From Pseudobdellovibrionaceae bacterium (GTDB taxonomy: Bacteria; Bdellovibrionota; Bdellovibrionia; Bdellovibrionales; Bdellovibrionaceae), in contig JABWCN010000003.1 in assembly GCA_013359135.1 (NCBI GenBank), positions 50,260 to 114,259 of the forward strand: a stretch of DNA of 64,000 nucleotides, read 5' to 3'. A model generated the notes under the pieces. That model saw only the letters and a list, made by a program, of their open reading frames with translations. It did no database searches and was not told the origin of the DNA. Shown here in pieces: positions 1-7,757 of this stretch (its first letter is position 1; every line of letters starts with the position of its first letter). Position numbers and translations under genes: made by a program.

Positions 1-1
1 T

Positions 2-793
2 GATCTAACAAGGCAATTATTCATTCCCACTCAAACTCTTAATAGTAAGAAATTCTCACCAAATAACTCTGCTCTTTTGAATGAAATGACAGACAAACTA
101 GAGAAATATGTTTTAAATGAAAAAAATGGCAAATTGAGTCAATGTACGAACAATCAATGCAGCAATCAATTCTTACAACTTAATGGTGTTACAGAAAGAG
201 AAATGGCCAATGAGGTCATAGTTTCTTCTTTTTGTTTTGGCACAGATCCATTTATTGAAGCTTCAAAAGTAAGACAAGAATCAAAGTTTGATATCCGTTC
301 TGTGTCTCCAACCGGAGCGATTGGACTAACTCAAATCACAGGCATCGGCCTTAAAGAGATATTGGATCAATTCGGTCATAGAGGGGCTAAATATTCTTCA
401 CTTGAACTTAAAAATTTCATATTTGAAGCCATAGATTGTTACACCGGCGAACAAAAAGATAAAGTCATGGCAAACTTTCCAGCAATTAATACTTTTGTAA
501 GTGGCCAAAGAAGATCTTTGGAGTACACAGCAGATACCATAGCTAATTTGAAAAGATGGATCTCCGTTAAACCAAATCAGACAACTGAAGAAAGAGCTAT
601 TTTAGTAAAAAGACAATTAATACTGGGTCAAACTTTATTGAAAATATACTTAGCTTTTTCTTATGGTACATCAACAAATAAGCAAACTTTTTTTGTTTAT
701 GAACGTGCTCTCCGGATGTTTAATGGCGATAGGATAAAAGTTAAATATGCTAAAGAAGTCTTAAAAAAATCTATTTTCCTAAACCCCCTATAA
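2..793 (+). CDS. Lytic transglycosylase-like (SLT) protein, 5' end cut by window
   Basis: The reading frame is open back to base 2 with no stop, so the true start probably lies outside the window. A TTG at 77 and an ATG at 86 are possible internal starts but neither has a ribosome site. The visible part carries the signature of the soluble lytic transglycosylase fold: a Glu in 'RQESKF' followed by 'SPTGAIGLTQIT', the ES...GAxGLxQ pattern of murein transglycosylases that cleave the glycan strand between MurNAc and GlcNAc. The C-terminal third is basic and helical with no recognised domain. A signal peptide, if present, would be upstream. Family assignment is good; substrate and role are inferred. 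Confidence 0.7.
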   Translation, partial: DLTRQLFIPTQTLNSKKFSPNNSALLNEMTDKLEKYVLNEKNGKLSQCTNNQCSNQFLQLNGVTEREMANEVIVSSFCFGTDPFIEASKVRQESKFDIRSVSPTGAIGLTQITGIGLKEILDQFGHRGAKYSSLELKNFIFEAIDCYTGEQKDKVMANFPAINTFVSGQRRSLEYTADTIANLKRWISVKPNQTTEERAILVKRQLILGQTLLKIYLAFSYGTSTNKQTFFVYERALRMFNGDRIKVKYAKEVLKKSIFLNPL

Positions 794-898
794 CTCCAGG
801 GTTGAAAGGGATTAGCTTTTAAAAGAGCTTTATTTAAATTGTCTTAAATTGGTATTTTAAAATCCAAAACTGGCTGCAAATTTGAATATAAATATTAT

Positions 899-1513
899 AT
901 GGTATTTATAAAAAAACAGTTTATTTTTATAATCTGTAGATATTCTAATATCTTAAAACTATTCCTCTGGCTTAACATTTTATTTTCATCAATTGGCTTT
1001 GCGCAGAACTTGTCTACAGGTGAAAACAGTCAAAACAGTCAAGAGGTTCCCTGTATCTATTTGAATGATTCTGAAAACAATTCCTCAACAAACTTTAATT
1101 TAGTGAATTACAGCTTAAATCGTGCTCTAAAAACAGGACAAAACTATACCTTAATCATAGATGTCAAATTAGCTTTATGTCGAAGAACACAACGAAGTCT
1201 TACATTAGAAAAAAAACTAATTCAAAATAGTCCACTTATCCCATTTGGATCCTCAAAAAAAGAAGATTTTTTATTAGTTAAAGATTCTCAAGGTAATATT
1301 TTAGATCAAATCAAGCCCAGCAAAGTCAGCCCTTCAGAGCAGCGCTACATTTTACATATAGATACAAGTAAACTCAACAGGGACTTGTACACTGGAACTA
1401 AATGGTTAGTTTTTACTTACACTCATGGCAAGTTACAAAAAAATAACACCAGTCCTCAAGATCAAAAGGAACGCTGGTCTTCTTATCGTTTTCACTTTAA
1501 TGATTTCTTATAA
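899..1513 (+). CDS. Exported protein of unknown function
   Basis: A 204-residue protein of no family I recognise. The N-terminus is basic followed by a hydrophobic stretch at about residues 18-35 ending in 'IGFAQ', which reads as a signal peptide with a signal peptidase I site. The mature part is polar and rich in Asn, Ser and Lys and contains two cysteines. No convincing ribosome site precedes the ATG. The last six bases overlap the 3' end of the convergent papain-like peptidase gene, so the two transcripts meet tail to tail. Periplasmic or secreted location is inferred from the leader only. Confidence 0.55.
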   Translation: MVFIKKQFIFIICRYSNILKLFLWLNILFSSIGFAQNLSTGENSQNSQEVPCIYLNDSENNSSTNFNLVNYSLNRALKTGQNYTLIIDVKLALCRRTQRSLTLEKKLIQNSPLIPFGSSKKEDFLLVKDSQGNILDQIKPSKVSPSEQRYILHIDTSKLNRDLYTGTKWLVFTYTHGKLQKNNTSPQDQKERWSSYRFHFNDFL

Positions 1514-2566
1514 TGGTGCTAAAAAATCAATGGAGTGTAAACTCTTTGATATCCACTTCTCATCTATCCAAAGAAAACCATCATCACACTTTGAAACTTT
1601 GTTTGAATATTTAGATTTTCCTTCTTTATCATAGCAAGAACCCCATGAGTTTTTAATGATCAAATGACAGGAATCACCTATTCTGTTCATACCAACAACT
1701 GAAACAGCATGAAGAGATCCACTTAGAAATCTAGGATTTTTACTAATTAAAAAATCGAGATAGAAATTTAATGCTGTTGGCTGATCTTGCTCAAGTCTTT
1801 CTTTTATTTTATTAACAATAATCTGCGGATCTTCTAAAAAAATATCTTTGTAGCTTCCATTAACTTTAAGTCTTATATTCCTGCCTAGCTCCCACTTAAA
1901 AACACTGATCGTGTTCACAGCGTTAATGAACCGCTCAGACGGCGAACAAAACAAATCAATAAAATGAATGCCAAGATTAATAGGATTACTATTTTTAAAT
2001 AAAAAATACCACTGTTCTAAGCTAATTCTTGAGAAAAAATCATTAGATTCTATAAACTTTTTAAGAGCTTCATCAAAAAGAATAAATGATTGTGATTTCT
2101 TAGCTTGATTAAAAGCTTTTTGCAAAAAGAATAGTTCTTCTAACAACTCTTTATTTGTTCTGAAGTCTGTATTATTTCTTCTGGTTATTTTTTTTTCTAA
2201 AGTGTCAAAACAAATTCCCTTATTGAAAATACCAAACATTGAGTTATACGGTGCTAAAGCCAAACTAACTCCATCTTTAACGTCACCTCCGTCATTAGAG
2301 TTGTAGGGCAGCTGATCATTAGCTAAATTCAAAAGTGCTATATGTAATGGTGAAATTTTTTTCCCAATCAAAGTCTGTTGAAATTGAAAATTAATTAAAT
2401 CAGCTGCCGTGTATGCATAACACCAATTTTGACTTTTTTGTTCATGTCTTTCTGTAAAAAACTTACGCAAATCCTTATCTAGACACTCTCTACTAAATAA
2501 AGTAGATGAAAAAATATAAATAAAAAAGAACGACTTTATTCCTTTTGTCATAGCAATTGATAACAC
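1508..2566 (-). CDS. Exported papain-like (C1A) cysteine peptidase
   Basis: A 352-residue protein with a hydrophobic leader at residues 10-25. The catalytic set of the papain fold is visible in order: Gln43 six residues before Cys49 (context 'NWCYAY'), His287 in 'SLHAVSVVG', and Asn307 in 'IKNSWG'. The Cys-to-His distance (about 240 residues) is longer than in papain because of a helical insertion, mostly residues 120-260. The start at 2566 gives MLSIAMTKGI; the Met at residue 6 is an equally reasonable start. It probably acts outside the cytoplasm on proteins. Exported peptidases of this kind fit a predatory or protein-degrading lifestyle, which is inference. Confidence 0.75.
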   Translation of the reverse strand: MLSIAMTKGIKSFFFIYIFSSTLFSRECLDKDLRKFFTERHEQKSQNWCYAYTAADLINFQFQQTLIGKKISPLHIALLNLANDQLPYNSNDGGDVKDGVSLALAPYNSMFGIFNKGICFDTLEKKITRRNNTDFRTNKELLEELFFLQKAFNQAKKSQSFILFDEALKKFIESNDFFSRISLEQWYFLFKNSNPINLGIHFIDLFCSPSERFINAVNTISVFKWELGRNIRLKVNGSYKDIFLEDPQIIVNKIKERLEQDQPTALNFYLDFLISKNPRFLSGSLHAVSVVGMNRIGDSCHLIIKNSWGSCYDKEGKSKYSNKVSKCDDGFLWIDEKWISKSLHSIDFLAPL

Positions 2567-2650
2567 AAGAAAACAAAATTTTATAGTGGCATGTAATTTT
2601 CACTGTCTAGCTTCTATTCATCTTCTAACAAGCGCTATATCTAAATAAAC

Positions 2651-3868
2651 TCAAGAAGAGCTTCTGGATGAATAATAATTCCAAAAGTGGGGTAAAAGTA
2701 ATACCGTCACAAGGATCGTAAAAACACAAATAATTCCACCTGACCACAAACTTATAGACACAGAATATTTGGACGCCATCCATCCGGCCCTGGCGTTACC
2801 AATAAGGGGACCAGACATATATGAAACCATCTCTATACCTGACATCCGACCTCGAATAGAATTGGGAATTGATTGATTCCAAATAGTTTGTCGAAAAAGT
2901 CCACTCACCATATCTGCAGCACCAGCCATCGCCAAAAATAGTATTGTTAACCAAAAGCTCTCGGAAAAACCAACGGCTATAATAAAAACTCCCCAAAAAA
3001 GAGCAGCTAAAATCACAGCACGACCTTGCCATTTTACTTGATTAGTCCAACCACTAAAAATAGTCATAATTAAAGCTCCCAGTGCCATAGCAGAAAATAA
3101 ATAACCGGCGGCTTGTGCTCCACCAAATTTTTCAGACATTGCTGGGTAAAGAGCTACTGGAAACGCAAAAACCATCGCAACAATATCTATGACATATGTC
3201 CCGACCAATTCTGGTTTAGAAAGAGCAAATCTCAACCCCTCTAAAGCACTCTGAAGAGTGGAGCTCTCAGATTTTTCAGGATCAGGACTTCTTCTTATCT
3301 GAATAAGAAATAAAATTGCCACAATAAAAGTTGCAAGATCAATAAGGTAAGTCACCTTCACACCAAACATCGAAATAATAATACCACCTATAGCAGGACC
3401 TGTGATAGCTCCAACTGAGTATCTAAAACTCCCTAAAGCACCAATTGATGGATAATCCTCTGTCATAACCATCTTTTGTGTCATAGCCTCCATCGCCGGA
3501 CGATGAAATCCAAGAACAGCCTGAAGTAAGGCAACAAGTATAAAAATGACTATTACTGAGGGTTCTGGCATAAAAGCATTCACGCCAAGTAACATCGTAA
3601 CCACCGCCATTAGAATTTCGGAAACAAGAATTAATTTTTTTCTATTAATCCGGTCAGCAATGGCACCTCCCACAATTCCAAAAATAAGAATGGGAACCAA
3701 TTGTACTATTCCAAGAACTCCAACATACCAATTATCTTTTGTTAATTGATAGATCTGATAGGGAACAGCAACATAACTCATCATACTCCCCATAAAAGAA
3801 ATAAATTGACCAAAATATAAATTTCTAAAGTCTGGATACTTTTTAAGTGGAGATAAATTAATTAGCAT
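2651..3868 (-). CDS. MFS transporter (EntS/MFS_3-like)
   Basis: A 405-residue polytopic membrane protein with the Major Facilitator layout. It has a hydrophobic N-half containing the loop 2-3 motif region 'GGAIADRINRKKLI' (GxxxDRxxRK) and a second half after a charged central loop near residues 190-205 ('RRSPDPEKSE'). The opening 'FRNLYFGQFISFMGSMM' is typical of the EntS/MFS_3 group of proton-driven exporters. The substrate cannot be read from the sequence; siderophore or drug export are the usual roles. The gene stands alone, 14 bases from the 3' end of tRNA-Arg on the same strand, and might be cotranscribed with it. Confidence 0.85.
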   Translation of the reverse strand: MLINLSPLKKYPDFRNLYFGQFISFMGSMMSYVAVPYQIYQLTKDNWYVGVLGIVQLVPILIFGIVGGAIADRINRKKLILVSEILMAVVTMLLGVNAFMPEPSVIVIFILVALLQAVLGFHRPAMEAMTQKMVMTEDYPSIGALGSFRYSVGAITGPAIGGIIISMFGVKVTYLIDLATFIVAILFLIQIRRSPDPEKSESSTLQSALEGLRFALSKPELVGTYVIDIVAMVFAFPVALYPAMSEKFGGAQAAGYLFSAMALGALIMTIFSGWTNQVKWQGRAVILAALFWGVFIIAVGFSESFWLTILFLAMAGAADMVSGLFRQTIWNQSIPNSIRGRMSGIEMVSYMSGPLIGNARAGWMASKYSVSISLWSGGIICVFTILVTVLLLPHFWNYYSSRSSS

Positions 3869-3882
3869 GAAACACCATAAGA

Positions 3883-3958
3883 TGGTGTCCTCACCCCGAC
3901 TTGAACAGGGATCGACCGTTTAGGAAACGGTAGCTCTATCCTGTTGAGCTATGAGGAC
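3883..3958 (-). tRNA. tRNA-Arg (anticodon CCU)
   Basis: Reading the minus strand from 3958, the acceptor arm GTCCTCA pairs with TGAGGAC. The anticodon stem ACCGT/ACGGT encloses the loop TTCCTAA (anticodon CCT). The T arm CCCTG/CGGGG encloses TTCAAGT. Discriminator A and a genomically encoded CCA follow at 3886-3883, giving 76 nt in all. This tRNA reads AGG codons. Confidence 0.96.
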
Positions 3959-3976
3959 ACTTGTTTTGAATTAAAC

Positions 3977-5269
3977 TTACCCCTTTATAGATCGGTTTTT
4001 AAAAGATTGCAACTTCGGAATGGTAATGAAAATATAATCTCCGCTTCTTTCCCTGGCAACACCCTCGCTAATTATAGGCACTTCAAACGGAAACTCTTCA
4101 CGTAAAGACTGATTGGAGTGTGTAGATAGTTTTTTCCCACTATCTGGATCTATAAAAGTCTCATTAAACTTTCGTTGAGTACTAATAGAGGCTTTGTCCT
4201 TATGTATAATCACATTTATGTTATCTTTCTCATGCTCTGGAACATAAGCTCTGAGAACATAGAAATGGCGATCCTCGCTCAAATCACTGCCTCGATCAAT
4301 AACTTTATAGAATGGATCTTCTTCTTTTCCATCATATTTAGATGACTGTTTTAAAAATTGTCTAAACTCTTCCGCTAAAGCCTTAGCATGATTTTGTGAC
4401 TGAATTTGTAATGATAACTTATTATTTACGTCATTTTTCTGATATGTTGATTCAAAATGCTGCCGCTGTTGAGTCATTTGTTTCTCGTACTCACCTTTAT
4501 TTGTGGTGATGAGATTCCTATACTCTGCCTCTTGTCTGTCTTTTCGAGACTCCCATTGCTTATTCTTTTTTTCAAATTCTCGCTTTGAATCTGTTTCTAG
4601 CCTGGCCTCTCTTTTTTCGTTCTGCATTTTTGCTTCAGTAATTTTCTTTTCTCCAAAATCAGTTGTACTTTTCAAATCCTTTTCATTATTCTCACGAACT
4701 TGCGAAAGCGCTACTTTACCCTTGCTTTTTTCATGATCTACTTCTGTCTGATTTTGCTTCATTAACTCATTCAGAGAATTTTCTTTGCCTTCTTTCAATT
4801 TTTTCATTTGCTGCTTATAACGTTCAACAAGTTCACCATATTCTTTTTCACTGAGTTGTTTTTTTTGGTTCACTCGTTGCTGAAATTTAGATTCCACTTC
4901 ATTAGTTTTTTTATCATAGTCAGCTTCTATCTCTTTAAGTTGTTCATTTTTATTTTGCTGGAACTCCCTAACCTTGCTAGTATATAAGTTTTCAGTTTCC
5001 TTAAGCCCCTGATGACTTTTCTCTATAACTTTTTTTCTTTTCTCTGAGAACTCTTCTATTTGTTGACTCTGAGTTTTTTGAATATGATTAACAGCAGCTT
5101 CCTGATTGGATATTAAATTTTCCTTTTTATCATCATAATGTGTTTTTAAACTTTCAATTTCCTTTTCTTTTGAAGCCACCAAATTTTTCTTTTTTTCTTG
5201 GTACTCTTCCTGAACTCGCATGAGTTCATTTTGATAATTTTTTCTTTCTTTATTGATTTCAATGGCCAT
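3977..5269 (-). CDS. Long coiled-coil protein with C-terminal Hsp20-like domain
   Basis: A 430-residue protein in two parts. Residues 1 to about 300 are an almost unbroken, highly charged, Pro-free helix rich in Lys, Glu and Gln with heptad character, so a long coiled coil is expected. Residues 311-430 look like an alpha-crystallin/Hsp20-type beta sandwich: 'FYVLRAYVPEHEKDNINV', a beta hairpin, then 'LREEFPFEVPI' and 'GDYIFITIPK', in the order seen in small heat-shock domains. There is no signal peptide, so it is probably cytoplasmic. A chaperone module on a rod suggests a scaffold or filament-binding role, but this is inference. The next gene downstream on the same strand is the tRNA-Arg. 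Confidence 0.65.
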   Translation of the reverse strand: MAIEINKERKNYQNELMRVQEEYQEKKKNLVASKEKEIESLKTHYDDKKENLISNQEAAVNHIQKTQSQQIEEFSEKRKKVIEKSHQGLKETENLYTSKVREFQQNKNEQLKEIEADYDKKTNEVESKFQQRVNQKKQLSEKEYGELVERYKQQMKKLKEGKENSLNELMKQNQTEVDHEKSKGKVALSQVRENNEKDLKSTTDFGEKKITEAKMQNEKREARLETDSKREFEKKNKQWESRKDRQEAEYRNLITTNKGEYEKQMTQQRQHFESTYQKNDVNNKLSLQIQSQNHAKALAEEFRQFLKQSSKYDGKEEDPFYKVIDRGSDLSEDRHFYVLRAYVPEHEKDNINVIIHKDKASISTQRKFNETFIDPDSGKKLSTHSNQSLREEFPFEVPIISEGVARERSGDYIFITIPKLQSFKNRSIKG

Positions 5270-5319
5270 ATGAATATCCTAACAACGAAATTTTCAAATG
5301 GAAACCAGACTGGATTAAA

Positions 5320-5652
5320 TTAGGGCTGTTCAATAGACTTTGATCTTGGATTCTCACAAAGGGGAAGAGAGTTAGTACGACCTTTACACATCCAGGTATC
5401 AACATAAGAGATAACTTCATTTTCTTTTAAAGTGTAATATCCACGATATTGCAAAGGATCTAGTGTCGATGTCACTAATCTGCTAGTCGTCTCTTCACCC
5501 ATCGCATTCCCAACTTCAAGCTGACTGATCTTCAAAAGAAAAACCCTATATTCTGCTTTTGCTCTAGTTGTTAAAAGCAACATAGTAGTACTCACAACGA
5601 GTAGAAATTGAATTTTAAAATGAAAAAAAAATATTCTACGAAAGTCGCCCAC
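5320..5652 (-). CDS. Small exported or membrane-anchored protein, unknown
   Basis: A 110-residue protein with one hydrophobic stretch at residues 15-30 followed by 'TRAKAEYRV', consistent with a signal peptide cleaved after 'AKA'. The mature part of about 75 residues has two cysteines near its end ('WMCKG', 'PLCEN') that could form a disulfide in the periplasm. I recognise no family. It follows the response regulator gene after 13 bases on the same strand and is probably cotranscribed with it, and it lies upstream of the coiled-coil/Hsp20-like gene. Confidence 0.6.
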   Translation of the reverse strand: MGDFRRIFFFHFKIQFLLVVSTTMLLLTTRAKAEYRVFLLKISQLEVGNAMGEETTSRLVTSTLDPLQYRGYYTLKENEVISYVDTWMCKGRTNSLPLCENPRSKSIEQP

Positions 5653-5665
5653 GAACTCATATCGG

Positions 5666-6376
5666 CTAATTTTTTTTATCTTTTAAGGAAAGTCTGAAGC
5701 CAATACGATTAAAAGTTCTTATTTCTCCTTCAAAATCTTTTAACTTACGTTTTAAGTTATAAATTTGGGTGTCTAGATTACCACCAGCTATCTCTGTCTC
5801 ACCCCAAATATGATTTTTAATTTCATCGCGATAAACGATTCGCTGATGATTATCAAATAAAATCTTCAGAAGCAAATATTCCTTCTGAGTCAGTTTTAAC
5901 TCTGCATCAGCTACCTTAAACATTTTTCTTTTATTATCAAAAGATAAGTTACCAAAGTCTTGATTGATTCTTCTATTCTTTTCGGGCCAATGAACTTTGA
6001 CCCTAAAAAATAATTCTTTATTATTAAATGGTCTAGTTATAAAATCGCTGGCACCAGCTTCAAAGGCCAAAACTCTTTCATTAACAAATCCAGAGCCGGA
6101 AACAAATATCACCGGAATATTTTTGTACAGCTCCAGGGACTTGAGTTTCTGACAAACTTTTTCTCCAGTGACATGGGATAAAAAATAATCTAGCAAAATC
6201 ATTCTAATTTTTTCAGGCTGAGGAAACTTTAAAAAATCCTCGAAAGTATTAAAATGCAAATACTCAATATCCTTTGGAAAGTCAGAATGGCTATAACCTT
6301 CGGCTTCCATTTTCAGTATATCTCTAAGAACTTCGAAATTTTCAAAATTATCTTCAATGACAGCAATCGAGCTCAT
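5666..6376 (-). CDS. OmpR/PhoB-type response regulator, atypical receiver
   Basis: A 236-residue two-domain regulator. The receiver covers residues 1-125, with the acidic pair Glu8-Asp9, the phospho-acceptor candidate Asp63 in 'MILLDYF', and Ser93 in 'FVSGSG' in the Thr/Ser position. The invariant Lys of the K-P motif is Arg115 ('TRPF'), which is unusual. The C-terminal winged helix (about 140-232) has the OmpR layout 'LTQKEYLLLKILF ... IYNLKRKL ... NRIGFRL'. No histidine kinase gene is adjacent, so it is an orphan here. It probably binds DNA, but the Lys change makes ordinary phosphorylation switching uncertain. Confidence 0.88.
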   Translation of the reverse strand: MSSIAVIEDNFENFEVLRDILKMEAEGYSHSDFPKDIEYLHFNTFEDFLKFPQPEKIRMILLDYFLSHVTGEKVCQKLKSLELYKNIPVIFVSGSGFVNERVLAFEAGASDFITRPFNNKELFFRVKVHWPEKNRRINQDFGNLSFDNKRKMFKVADAELKLTQKEYLLLKILFDNHQRIVYRDEIKNHIWGETEIAGGNLDTQIYNLKRKLKDFEGEIRTFNRIGFRLSLKDKKN

Positions 6377-6457
6377 AGGGTCAAGTTAATTGTTTATGAG
6401 TTATTGTCACTATTTTCTAGACCAATTTAAAAAAATAATTAAATTTTCTCAAATTTC

Positions 6458-6730
6458 TCAAAATTTCTTGATAGTTATAAGATAGGATATCTCTTTCATA
6501 ATAAAATTAAGCCTGCCACTTAATTGCTTTAGCGTTTCAATATTTTCAGATAAGCGCTCTAAATCGCTAATAGATTGCAAAGGTAAATCTGCCATTTCTT
6601 TATAAACAAACTGCTCCAAGTTTGTTAGTTCAAGAGATAACGACGCTCGGCTTGAAACTTTTAAATCATCAACAGCCAGCTCTTCTTGTCCGCCAAGACC
6701 CACCTGATTCAGATCAGTTAATAATTTCAT
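6458..6730 (-). CDS. Small protein of unknown function
   Basis: A 90-residue protein with no signal peptide and no recognised family. Residues 30-85 are predicted helical with regularly spaced Leu ('LELTNLEQFV', 'ISDLERLSENIETLKQLSGRL'), so a short helical bundle or coiled coil is likely. It is read on the same strand as the response regulator and lies 81 bases upstream of it. Its composition matches the neighbouring genes. Confidence 0.5.
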   Translation of the reverse strand: MKLLTDLNQVGLGGQEELAVDDLKVSSRASLSLELTNLEQFVYKEMADLPLQSISDLERLSENIETLKQLSGRLNFIMKEISYLITIKKF

Positions 6731-6813
6731 TCGCTACACCTTTCTCCAGAACTATAGTCTAGATCTTTTTTTAAGTAAATCTCAACAAGAAACTTTCAAA
6801 TGTAAGGTTTTCA

Positions 6814-7440
6814 TCAATACTCACACGTGAGTGATTTTTTATCCGTAGCGGCAATACTCACACGATCACTCTGGCTTGCCAAGTACGTTGCCATTACACT
6901 TTGATCGACATCTTTATGTTTTAATCCTAAAACATGCCCCATTTCATGGATCAGCAAGGCTTCTATACTCACCTTACTTGGTCCTTTATCCTGTAAAGTC
7001 ATACCATAGAACTTAAAATTTTTGGCATTCACTCTAATATCTGCCTCTTTAATCTCATCCCCAATCCAATAAACACTGGTTCTTGCTTGCTCTGTAGGCT
7101 TTTCAGCCTCCCAAGAGTTATAAAAATAGACAACATTCTGAGTGTCTTTAAAAGACTGCGTAGGTCCTTTTTGAATGTCCTCTGTGTCCACAAGAATCAC
7201 TGTCTTTCCAAGCGCTTGATTCCACTTTTCCGCAGCTTCAGCAATTGAAGAATAGTATTCTTTGGGAACAGACTCATGAAGCTTCATCACAACAGGTACC
7301 TTTCCCTTCCATGAAATTCGCTCTCCATAAACATTCTGCACAAAACCACAATCTTGTTGGGATTTAGGAGCACAGGCAGTTAAATAGGAAAGTAATCCCG
7401 TTAATGCTATCAATAAAAGTGTTTTTAAAATAATTTTCAT
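6814..7440 (-). CDS. Matrixin-type metalloprotease lipoprotein
   Basis: A 208-residue lipoprotein with lipobox LTAC (Cys23). The zinc-binding metzincin motif HEMGHVLGLKH lies at residues 165-175 and the Met-turn 'SVMATY' follows at about 183, the arrangement of the M10A (matrixin) peptidases. Between leader and active site there is only a small catalytic domain with no recognisable propeptide cysteine switch; Cys31 is close to the lipid anchor. It should be an envelope-anchored Zn endopeptidase. Many predatory bacteria encode several such enzymes. The substrate is unknown. Confidence 0.85.
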   Translation of the reverse strand: MKIILKTLLLIALTGLLSYLTACAPKSQQDCGFVQNVYGERISWKGKVPVVMKLHESVPKEYYSSIAEAAEKWNQALGKTVILVDTEDIQKGPTQSFKDTQNVVYFYNSWEAEKPTEQARTSVYWIGDEIKEADIRVNAKNFKFYGMTLQDKGPSKVSIEALLIHEMGHVLGLKHKDVDQSVMATYLASQSDRVSIAATDKKSLTCEY

Positions 7441-7757
7441 ATCTCATAAAGAGACTAAGGCAATCTCAGCGCCAAATTTTAAGAATTTTGTTAAGGCCTG
7501 AAGAAACAACTACAACTATACGATTTTTATAAGTTTTATAGTTTTTAAAAAGGATTTAAACTATCGAGCTGATAACGTCTCATTTTGAAATTAATGATCA
7601 AAAACCAATTAAAGAGATTTAACTTATTGAATTTACAAATCTTTTACTGTCTTATTTTAAAACACTCAAAAAGAGACAAAAATGGAGACTTTTCCATATA
7701 AAAACATCCTCCAGGACTTTGGTTTTAGTTTAAAAAAAATCTACCGATGAAACTATT
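7441..7757. other. Intergenic stretch with nothing firm
   Basis: 317 AT-rich bases between the divergent matrixin lipoprotein gene and the delta-60-repeat lipoprotein gene. It must hold both promoters. I see no strong -35/-10 pair, hairpin or short gene that I would call. Confidence 0.5.

Noticed and set aside
1425..1634. 69-residue plus-strand frame spanning the convergent gene ends
   Set aside because: It overlaps both real genes in another frame and has no ribosome site.
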